The translations under genes were made by a program, and so were the position numbers. Below, piece by piece: positions 49,676 to 56,519 of a DNA stretch of 64,000 bases. Under the pieces are notes generated by a model. It saw only the letters and a program-made list of their open reading frames with translations. It had not been told where the DNA came from and did not search any database. Source of the DNA: Marinifilum sp. N1E240 (GTDB lineage: Bacteria > Bacteroidota > Bacteroidia > Bacteroidales > Marinifilaceae); the NCBI RefSeq assembly GCF_009295825.1, contig NZ_WHKF01000001.1, positions 957,088-1,021,087 of the forward strand, written 5' to 3'. Positions within the stretch are counted from its first letter, which is position 1, and every line of letters starts with the position of its first letter.

Positions 49676-50638
49676 ATGAAATTACGAAATAAACTGTTGT
49701 ATTTGCTGGTGATGGTTTTGCCTTTGGGCTTTACTGCCTGCGACGACGACGATGATAATGATATTCTGCCAACAGAGGAAGTAAGCGAATTGATTCTTGA
49801 GAAATCTACGGTAGATGTGAAAGTGGACAATACCGGGAATGTAAAAATTACACAAGGAGGAGGAGAATATCATGCTTTTTCTTCAGATCCGGATGTTGTA
49901 TCGGTTGAACTTGCAGACAATGTTCTTACCTTAAGTGCTTTGTCAAGAGGACGAACTTCGATAATTATCTCAGATAAAAATAGTCAATACAAGGAATTAA
50001 ATGTAGTGGCTTTTTACGATGTGCTTGAAGTGGAGTCGACTGAAATTATGGTTAAAATGCCTTTGGGACATCCTAAAACCATGAGAATTCCGATTACAAA
50101 AGGGAATGGAGATTATGAAGTGAGCACCGAAAGTGAAATCGTTTCGGCAACAATTGAAAATGACAGTGAAATTGTACTTGTGGCGACTAAAAAAGGAGAA
50201 GCAACAATTACCTTAACGGATTCTTATGGATTGACATTGGATATTCCGGTAACAATCAGCTCTACTACGATTCCTTACGATGCTAAAGAATTGGAAGAGA
50301 TTATGGCGAATGAAGAGAGTCGTTATATTTTCAACACCAATGATATGCACGAGTATTATTTAAGTGAAGAAAGCTCGTATGTTGATGGAATGACCATGAT
50401 TGGATTGAATAGTAGTTATGGCTATTACTATAAGTTGTTTTTCACTGGCGACAAGTCGGTTGGGGTTAAATCTGATGGAGTATTAGACATTGATCTTTAC
50501 TTTGCAGGCATTACCTTAAAAGAGTCTGTTACTGTTGAAATCATCAAAAACGATGGCAATAAGGTCTGGGCTGTGTACTCCTACATAAAAGATGAGAAGT
50601 TGAATTTCGGTCATTTGTGTCAGAATATTAACCTTTAA
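49676..50638 (+). CDS. Ig-like (BIG2-type) surface lipoprotein of the GH18 locus
   Basis: Lipoprotein (LPLGFTACDDDDDND) with two repeated Ig-like beta-sandwich modules: VKITQGGGEYHAFSSDPDVVSVELADNVLTLSAL split over residues ~52-100 and a second copy around residues 130-200 (ITKGNGDYEVSTESEIVSATIEND), each with the pattern G-G-Y-x-x-x-S-x-(D/E)-x-V-x-x, as in BIG2 domains. The last ~110 residues (YLSEESSYVDGMTMIGLNSSYGYYYK) match nothing recognised. 320 residues. It lies 112 bp after the GH18 gene and ends the locus before a terminator. Probably a surface glycan-binding protein; function inferred from position only. Confidence 0.72.
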   Translation: MKLRNKLLYLLVMVLPLGFTACDDDDDNDILPTEEVSELILEKSTVDVKVDNTGNVKITQGGGEYHAFSSDPDVVSVELADNVLTLSALSRGRTSIIISDKNSQYKELNVVAFYDVLEVESTEIMVKMPLGHPKTMRIPITKGNGDYEVSTESEIVSATIENDSEIVLVATKKGEATITLTDSYGLTLDIPVTISSTTIPYDAKELEEIMANEESRYIFNTNDMHEYYLSEESSYVDGMTMIGLNSSYGYYYKLFFTGDKSVGVKSDGVLDIDLYFAGITLKESVTVEIIKNDGNKVWAVYSYIKDEKLNFGHLCQNINL

Positions 50639-50685
50639 ATTACACATATAACTCATTGTCTCGTTATATGAGTATACTCTGAAAT

Positions 50686-50733
50686 TCAAGGGCAATCTTA
50701 TTGTTCCTGGTTGCCCTTGATCTTCTCTTTTTA
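50686..50733 (+). terminator. intrinsic terminator of the GH18 glycan locus
   Basis: 10-bp perfect stem TCAAGGGCAA (50686-50695) with TTGCCCTTGA (50711-50720), loop of 15 nt, followed by TCTTCTCTTTTT. It lies about 50 bp after the last gene of the locus. Confidence 0.85.
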
Positions 50734-51132
50734 CATTAAAAAATACATCTGTTTTTAGGTAAGATACACCTGATATAGATACTTATTGCCTTATTTGAAA
50801 TTGTTGAGTTAATCTGAACTTAAAGTAAATCAATAGGATAGTGTTGTTTGTCTTGAAATTAGAGGTTCATTTCAAAAGAAGATTTTGTTTTTTCAATTGG
50901 TATGAATTTGTAAAGGAATAAGCACTACAATTGATAATGAAAATAGGAATTCCCATTATAGAGTGAACTCTTTTTGGTTTAAGATATGACTCCAATTCAG
51001 TATGGAATTGGGAGCAAAGGCACTAAAATAAGATAATAGCATGTCTCATTTTGGTATTAATTATACAATGAAAAGGGTGGAGCGCTACGAGTAAAATCAA
51101 CCCCGATTGCTCGTGCTCTGCTCTTTTTTTTT
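50734..51132 (+). other. 400-bp non-coding stretch with hairpins and a strong second terminator
   Basis: No coding frame. It contains the palindrome GGAATTCC near 50946, a hairpin CCAATTC-AGTATG-GAATTGG around 50991-51010 and, at 51080-51132, a two-part stem (GAGC and ACGAG on the left, CTCGT and GCTC on the right) that runs into nine T residues. Because the upstream operon already has its terminator, the second one may end an independent small transcript. No known RNA family was recognised. Confidence 0.4.
51080..51132 (+). terminator. intrinsic terminator without an obvious upstream gene
   Basis: GAGC (51080-51083) with GCTC (51120-51123) and ACGAG (51087-51091) with CTCGT (51110-51114) form an interrupted stem, followed by T9 (51124-51132). 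It precedes the 51178 gene by 46 bp. Confidence 0.65.
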
Positions 51133-51177
51133 ACTACCTTTAATACTCAACCTAACTTATAACCTAAATAACCCAAC

Positions 51178-51612
51178 ATGAAGTATATTCTACTAGTAGG
51201 AATGGTACTTTTTACAACTGTAGTACTAGCTGGGAAAGCCAAAAAACAGAGGCAAACAAGCGAAAATACCATACAGTTTCTAAGTCCAATGCCTTTTAAC
51301 ATCGTTCACCCAAACGATAGCCTAAACCTTAAAATATTACTTACAGGCAATCAAAAAATAAGTACTTATCAAATGCATTTAGAGAAGGGTGGACTTTCAG
51401 AGCTAAATTGCAGCAAGTATTTTTCCTCTTCCTTACAAGAGATTTTTACAAATGAAACTATCCTTTGCAATAAGGAGGAAGTTATTGTATCCTTAAAATT
51501 AGTTGTAAATGGAAATGCCATACCGGGCAATTACAAATTCCACACGCAAGTTCTCGATGAGAATGGGATATCATCACATGCTATTCTTACTTTTTATGTA
51601 GATCGACGGTAG
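51178..51612 (+). CDS. small secreted protein of unknown function
   Basis: Not recognised. 144 residues with a signal peptide (MKYILLVGMVLFTTVVLAG). The mature part has a predicted all-beta pattern: IQFLSPMPFNIVHPNDSLNLKILLTG, YQMHLEKGG, VSLKLVVNGNAIPGNYKFHTQVLDENG, resembling a single Ig-like or MG2-like beta-sandwich, and two Cys that could pair. It is preceded by a terminator and followed by one, so it is a single-gene transcript. The ATG at 51178 is the only start that keeps the signal peptide. Confidence 0.72.
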   Translation: MKYILLVGMVLFTTVVLAGKAKKQRQTSENTIQFLSPMPFNIVHPNDSLNLKILLTGNQKISTYQMHLEKGGLSELNCSKYFSSSLQEIFTNETILCNKEEVIVSLKLVVNGNAIPGNYKFHTQVLDENGISSHAILTFYVDRR

Positions 51613-51658
51613 GTAAATGTTGATCCTAGAGAATGAAGTGAATAAGATGTTCAAATTT

Positions 51659-51694
51659 AAAGGGATTCCTGATTAGAAATCCCTTACTTTTTTG
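51659..51694 (+). terminator. intrinsic terminator after the 144-residue secreted protein
   Basis: 8-bp stem AAGGGATT (51660-51667) with AATCCCTT (51678-51685), 10-nt loop, followed by ACTTTTTTG. Confidence 0.78.
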
Positions 51695-51795
51695 TTTGTT
51701 ACAGACGAAAACAAAATGATTGGCAAAAGCACGCGTGCTTTTGAGTGAAACCTAAGGTGGTTTTGTGTCAAAGTACAGAAGGTTTTTGCCTGGGA

Positions 51796-52179
51796 CTAGA
51801 TTTTGTGAAATCCAGCATCTTTTATACTCTTTAAAATACGAGTCCCAGCGCGGTAATTTACGCCTACCTTTTTAATAGAAGCAGCGCTTACCTTATCGGC
51901 AGTATCTTCGCCTTTACTACTGATTGATGGGTATAGGCTACCAATCTTTTCCAGTCGAACGATTCTACCTTGTGCCAACTTGTTCTGAATTTCGTTTTCA
52001 AGAGCAATAATAACACCTCGGATATCTGCTTCGGATAATGCACTAAATTTTTCAATATCATCTACAATCTCATCAATAGTAGCTTCTTTACCATTTACAA
52101 TTTGAGCATAGAATTTTTTAACGCCACCACCTACTACTCCGGGTTGGCCTTTTTCCATAACTTTATAATCTATTGACAT
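51796..52179 (-). CDS. HU/IHF-like DNA-binding protein
   Basis: Member of the Bacteroidota group of HU-like proteins with an N-terminal extension. Seen: KKFYAQIVNGKEATIDEIVDDIEK, then the helical LSEADIRGVIIALENEIQNKLAQGRIVRLEKIGSLYPSISS, which matches the HU helix-turn-helix and first beta strands, and VGVNYRAGTRILKSIKDAGF at the C-terminus, where the DNA-binding arm would be. 127 residues, no signal. It probably bends or coats DNA. It lies on the same strand as the STAND gene but 541 bp downstream, beyond that gene's terminator, so it is an independent unit. Confidence 0.85.
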   Translation of the reverse strand: MSIDYKVMEKGQPGVVGGGVKKFYAQIVNGKEATIDEIVDDIEKFSALSEADIRGVIIALENEIQNKLAQGRIVRLEKIGSLYPSISSKGEDTADKVSAASIKKVGVNYRAGTRILKSIKDAGFHKI

Positions 52180-52328
52180 ATCAATGTACTTTTAAAATAG
52201 CAATATTCGTCTCGAACAATTGTCTGTAACTATTCAAAAAAATCGCTTGATCAAAAGAAACCGACCTTTGGGAATAAATTGTACCTGAGATCATTTAAAT
52301 ACTGCATATTTAGGTTAAATTGCAAGGG

Positions 52329-52396
52329 CCCATCGGCCTCATCTTCCAAGAGTGACTGTCCAAAGTTCAAAACCCGGTTGATGACCAGCCGATGGG
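52329..52396. ncRNA. candidate structured RNA or long hairpin, class unknown
   Basis: CCCATCGGC (52329-52337) pairs perfectly with GCCGATGGG (52388-52396). Just inside, CATC (52340-52343) can pair with GATG (52380-52383), leaving a 36-nt apical part. The 68-nt element is GC-richer than its surroundings. On the plus strand it is followed by TTACCTTATTTTATT. It does not match a family I recognise, and the transcribed strand is undecided. Confidence 0.3.
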
Positions 52397-52579
52397 TTAC
52401 CTTATTTTATTCAATTCCCTCATAAAGAGAAATATCTCATAAAACAGTATTTAATTTAAGTCCTTTTTGTTTACTATAAAAATAATTTGCCTGTCAAGTT
52501 GAGCTGAACAGTAAAAAAAAATACAAACAGGACGACTTTATCGACCAAGTGGATGAAAGTGACGGTGAAATTATGGGAA

Positions 52580-52608
52580 ATGAAAAAGACCTCGGATGGG
52601 AGGTCTTT
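52580..52608 (-). terminator. intrinsic terminator of the STAND NTPase gene
   Basis: 9-bp stem AAAGACCTC (52585-52593) with GAGGTCTTT (52600-52608), 6-nt loop. On the minus strand it is followed by TTCATTTCC after the T-rich arm. It lies about 115 bp past the gene stop. Confidence 0.7.
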
Positions 52609-52720
52609 AGTTTGGAACGACAAATTGGATGAGTAGTTACAGATGGCGTGGTAATTTCTGTTCAAACTTTGATAATTTGCACATTACTTGCCATTGCTCA
52701 TACAAAATGTTAGGGTCTTC

Positions 52721-55402
52721 TTATTTTGTTTCGAGCGCCATCTTAAGTTTAATGGCTAAATCCGATTCAGCCATTCGTTCGAATGGATTTATTTTTTCTT
52801 CTGGTTTTTCTAGTGATTCAATTCTTGAATATTTAAATACGAAAGGTTTATGATAATTCTCTGTCAATTCTTCAAAAACCTTTTCACAAACCTCTTTCCC
52901 TTGTTGCCAATTATTCGTGCGAATACAAATTTCAATAAAGTGAGTTAATCCATCAAGAACATAATTACGGCAATTTGGAGTTAGAGTTTTTAAACTAGTT
53001 TCCTTAATCAAATTAAATAGACGCATACCAGGATACTTATAAATTTCAAAGAAACGAATTCGTTGTTCATCATAAATTATGCGATATTCTTCTGTTGTCA
53101 CCTCTTTAAATCTTTTTTGTGTTTTAAGTTCGTCTCTTTCGTTAACAACAAGAATCGATAAATAGGTCATAAGATTACCTAAAAATTCTAAATATATTTC
53201 AGTAGAAATACGTGGTCTAGACTTCAAATAACCAATAATTATATCTACTGCTTTATATCTATTGTCTCTATCTCCACTAGACCAAGCAAATGATGAATAT
53301 TTACTAATATACTCTGGTGATTTGGATAAAATATGAGAGTGATCTTCAAATAATTTTAATGCTTTCTCTGACTTACCTTTTGAAGAAACTAGATAAGTTG
53401 CGAAGTTTATTAGAGCTTTTAACTTTATGGATAATGGACTTTTTTCTCTTTTAAGAATATGTTTATAATTATTTTCTATTTCAGCTTCATCACTTAATAA
53501 ACGACTAGAATCAGCATGTTCTAAAAGAGCCATTTCTGTACCGACACTTCTATCATTATTTATTAGATTAAAACGATTAGTAATATTACCATCATATTCC
53601 TCACCTTTATTCTCATAATGTTCTTTCATTATTCTGTATACCTCTGACGAATATACACGAAAAAACTTATCCTCTACAACTAATATTTTCAGTTTAATCA
53701 ATTCATTTAGTGAAAGTTGAAATTCATCTTCCTGATCTTCTCTATTTACAATGAATTTTAGATTTTCAAGCAATCCTGTCAGATCATCCTCACTAACAAG
53801 TAAGCTAACCGCCAAAAATAGATTTTTAGCTTCTAATGATAAGTAATCATAAATTCTATTGTAAAGAAAATTCTTAGCTGCTTCGGATTTATTTATTTCA
53901 CACAGCATAGCTGCCTCTAAATCAGATTTCTGAGCAAGTAAAATTGCAAATTGGAGAATAAATAATGGACGTCCAGAGGTTATTTCATGTATTTTTTCTT
54001 GGAATGAACGCTTCTTTAATTCTTTTGAAAAACTTTCTGAAACATGAACTGAAAGTTCAACTTCAAGAGCTTTTTTTAGAAATACAATAGTCTGATCAAC
54101 ATCTAGTTCTCCTGTTTTAATTTCTTCACCAGTTATTAGAGTTGCTGCTCTTGTTGTTATAATAACTTTATGTTTATTTATGTCGAGTCTCTTGATGAAA
54201 TTTGTAACATTCTCTTTTTCTGTCTTTGAGAAAGTTTCAAAGTCATCAATAATCATTAAAAGTTTTCCATCATATGAAAGTATTTTTGTTTCATCTGGGG
54301 ATTCTTCATTATAAACTATTCTATTAGTATACCTTATAATTTGTTCTAGTGATGAAATGCTATCCTCAATATCTTCTATTCTACCTTTATAATAATTATA
54401 AAATCTATCTTTTGCAGACAGAAATAAAACATAGTCAAAAATCTTATTCTCACGATTACATAAAATATCACATGCATTCTGAATAGAAGCAGTTTTTCCT
54501 ACACCTCCATGACCCCAAAGAGTTGCAAAGACAGATGACTTATTTTTACTTAAGAATTTTATAATATGGTCTGTAATACCTACTTCAATATATTCTTTAT
54601 AATTGTTTTCATATATATTTATTATTGTACCATTACCAGACTTCTTTTTATAATTATCTTGGCTTACAACTATATTGGCAAACTCAGGAAGGTCTATATT
54701 TAGAACTTCAGTTTTTAACAGTTTATTAAACTTAGTTCGACCTGTTAATTTTTCATCTATAGAGGAAAATATATAACACTCTCCTTCCTCATTTATTCTT
54801 ATAAATGGGGACAAACGGAAATAATCATTATTTGAGTCCAATAAATAACAATCACCAGTTTTAAATTCCCCTAGTTGTGTTGGACAAGTCCATAAAGAAT
54901 AATCACTACCATCTGCCTTGAAATTAATACCCTGATAAATTCCATTGTTTTGACCTAAAACTAGAATTATATCTGAATCATTGAATATTTCGATTTGTGC
55001 CTGTTCAATATTTTCGATTAAAGTTTCTAACACACTCAATATGTCATCAATATCATCTTCATAAGAATAACCATGACCAATTCTAGAATTTCGAACTTTA
55101 GGGTATTCATTTATAGCAGCTTGAAATTTCTTTAATTTTTTGTTTCCAAAAAGTTCCGGTTTATTATCAAGTTTTCTTAATAAATTTACAACACTACCGA
55201 TAGAAGGTTTTAAAATGCAATTGATTATGAATTCTTTCTCGTTATCAGGTAAATTATTTAAATTCTTATTCCACAAGTATCCAAGAAATAAAGTTAAATA
55301 AAATTCAATTTTAGACTGATACAAAACTTTAAGTTCATGTTTTTTCTGTAAAGTTTTCTGTAATTTAATCTTCTTGTTAATGTTTGCTAAAATATAATTC
55401 AT
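52721..55402 (-). CDS. HEPN-STAND NTPase, predicted anti-phage defence protein
   Basis: 893-residue protein that joins an RNase-like sensor/effector to an NLR-type ATPase. The N-terminal helical region carries RNSRIGH (Arg104 to His110), the Rx4-6H catalytic motif of HEPN ribonucleases. A beta-rich linker of about 110 residues follows. The STAND/NB-ARC core has a Walker A GHGGVGKT (297-304), Walker B LLMIIDD (381-387) and VIITTRA (413-419), the sensor-1/RNBS-B-like motif. The second half, to the end, is alpha-helical and resembles degenerate TPR-like repeats, expected as the ligand-sensing arm. Base composition is visibly more AT-rich than its neighbours, suggesting acquisition. It stands alone with its own terminator. 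Family members studied elsewhere stop phage by RNA or DNA cleavage; here function is inferred. Confidence 0.82.
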   Translation of the reverse strand: MNYILANINKKIKLQKTLQKKHELKVLYQSKIEFYLTLFLGYLWNKNLNNLPDNEKEFIINCILKPSIGSVVNLLRKLDNKPELFGNKKLKKFQAAINEYPKVRNSRIGHGYSYEDDIDDILSVLETLIENIEQAQIEIFNDSDIILVLGQNNGIYQGINFKADGSDYSLWTCPTQLGEFKTGDCYLLDSNNDYFRLSPFIRINEEGECYIFSSIDEKLTGRTKFNKLLKTEVLNIDLPEFANIVVSQDNYKKKSGNGTIINIYENNYKEYIEVGITDHIIKFLSKNKSSVFATLWGHGGVGKTASIQNACDILCNRENKIFDYVLFLSAKDRFYNYYKGRIEDIEDSISSLEQIIRYTNRIVYNEESPDETKILSYDGKLLMIIDDFETFSKTEKENVTNFIKRLDINKHKVIITTRAATLITGEEIKTGELDVDQTIVFLKKALEVELSVHVSESFSKELKKRSFQEKIHEITSGRPLFILQFAILLAQKSDLEAAMLCEINKSEAAKNFLYNRIYDYLSLEAKNLFLAVSLLVSEDDLTGLLENLKFIVNREDQEDEFQLSLNELIKLKILVVEDKFFRVYSSEVYRIMKEHYENKGEEYDGNITNRFNLINNDRSVGTEMALLEHADSSRLLSDEAEIENNYKHILKREKSPLSIKLKALINFATYLVSSKGKSEKALKLFEDHSHILSKSPEYISKYSSFAWSSGDRDNRYKAVDIIIGYLKSRPRISTEIYLEFLGNLMTYLSILVVNERDELKTQKRFKEVTTEEYRIIYDEQRIRFFEIYKYPGMRLFNLIKETSLKTLTPNCRNYVLDGLTHFIEICIRTNNWQQGKEVCEKVFEELTENYHKPFVFKYSRIESLEKPEEKINPFERMAESDLAIKLKMALETK

Positions 55403-55773
55403 TCTGTCTATTGTTTACTTGTAAATCCTTATTTTTACTTGTCTGTACCCTAATTGGTTAGCGGGTGAATAATACAAACCTTATAGGTTAGTGTTCACCT
55501 TTTTAAATAAGGTCATCATTTTATTAGATCAAAGTTATGAAAACAAAACGAATAATAATTAGTAAACAAAAAATAAATTTATAGCAAGAATTTCATTGAC
55601 TGACTCCTTACGTGTGAGGAGAGTGAAAAAAGGAGTGGAGATGGGCTTGTGAAGAAATAGGAAGGGAACTTAATTTTTAAGCAATTGTATTACTAAACAG
55701 TTCATTTCCAAACTTAGAATGGGTATATTTGGTAGTAGAACCTGTCTTATACTCATTTATTAAATTGTAGCCT
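55403..55773. other. 371-bp divergent intergenic region with hairpin and promoter-like box
   Basis: Between the STAND gene (-) and the DUF3124 gene (+). GGTGAA (55464-55469) pairs with TTCACC (55494-55499), enclosing a second hairpin AACCT-TAT-AGGTT (55477-55489), 62 bp upstream of the STAND start codon; it may be an operator or leader structure. TATATTTG (55724-55731) fits the -7 consensus for the plus-strand DUF3124 gene. No coding frame. Confidence 0.45.
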
Positions 55774-56280
55774 ATGAAACTGTTTGCTTGTTTTATTGTA
55801 TTCATCCTATTTTTTGCATCCTGCGATGAGCAAAGAAAGAAAAACTTCATTGAGCCAGTTAACTGGGAGGAGAGAAGGGCTTCGGTAGAGCGAATTGCCG
55901 ATTTGAAACAAGCCAGTTCCTACTTGTCGGTTTACTCGGAGATTTACCAGTTTTCGGATCGTCAGACCTACGATTTAACGGCAACCATTAGCATGAGAAA
56001 CATCAGTTCTACAGATACCATGTTTCTAATGAAAGCCGACTATTACAATACTCATGGAGATTTAATTCGTTCCTACATTCAAAAGCCTGTCTACATTAAG
56101 CCCATGGAAACCATCGAGGTAGTCATTGGTCAGGAAGACAAGGAGGGAGGCACGGGTGCCAACTTCATTTTCAATTGGGCTACCACACCAACAGCACACG
56201 CACCAGTCTTCGAAGCGGTCATGATTTCCACCAGTGGTCAACAGGGCTTGTCCTTCACTACTCAGGGAATTGAGCGATAA
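55774..56280 (+). CDS. DUF3124 lipoprotein
   Basis: Small lipoprotein (MKLFACFIVFILFFASC, lipidated Cys17) of the DUF3124 family. Family segments are visible: SSYLSVYSEIYQFSDRQTYDLTATISMRNIS at residues about 50-80, DTMFLMKADYYNTHGDLIRSY, then KPMETIEVVIGQEDKEGGTGANFIFNW, the most conserved part of the family. 168 residues. No biochemical role is known for the family. Own promoter-like box upstream and a terminator right after the stop, so monocistronic. Confidence 0.85.
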   Translation: MKLFACFIVFILFFASCDEQRKKNFIEPVNWEERRASVERIADLKQASSYLSVYSEIYQFSDRQTYDLTATISMRNISSTDTMFLMKADYYNTHGDLIRSYIQKPVYIKPMETIEVVIGQEDKEGGTGANFIFNWATTPTAHAPVFEAVMISTSGQQGLSFTTQGIER

Positions 56281-56286
56281 AAAAAC

Positions 56287-56320
56287 AAAAGCGATTACAT
56301 TAGAGTGCAATCGCTTTTTT
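56287..56320 (+). terminator. intrinsic terminator of the DUF3124 gene
   Basis: 10-bp stem AAAAGCGATT (56287-56296) with AATCGCTTTT (56309-56318), 12-nt loop, T-run through 56320. Its arms are shared with the terminator at 59106-59141. Confidence 0.88.
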
Positions 56321-56519
56321 GTTTGTATGGGTGGCAGATTTGTACTTTTATCTTATTTTAAGTTTTATAAAATAATTCCAAAACGAGAGGTTTTGAATGA
56401 TTCTAATTAAAGGATGTAAATTCAGATAGCGCTTTTTAGATACTATCGGGTATTATTTTTTTGATAAATTTAGCACCTACCTTTATAGGGAAAGAAAATC
56501 TAATACTAAACCCAGATTA

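Larger units (their letters stand above)
52180..52720. other. 541-bp intergenic region between HU-like and STAND genes
   Basis: No convincing gene. It holds a long inverted repeat (listed separately as a candidate structured RNA) and the terminator of the STAND gene. A 27-codon open stretch at 52553-52636 (+) is discussed among the rejected items. Confidence 0.5.

Noticed and set aside
52553-52636. 27-codon open stretch (MKVTVKLWEMKKTSDGR...) resembling an integrase arm-type DNA-binding N-terminus
   Set aside because: Very short, overlaps the terminator hairpin of the STAND gene and shows no further integrase sequence in any frame. The resemblance may be chance. A translated search against tyrosine recombinases would decide.
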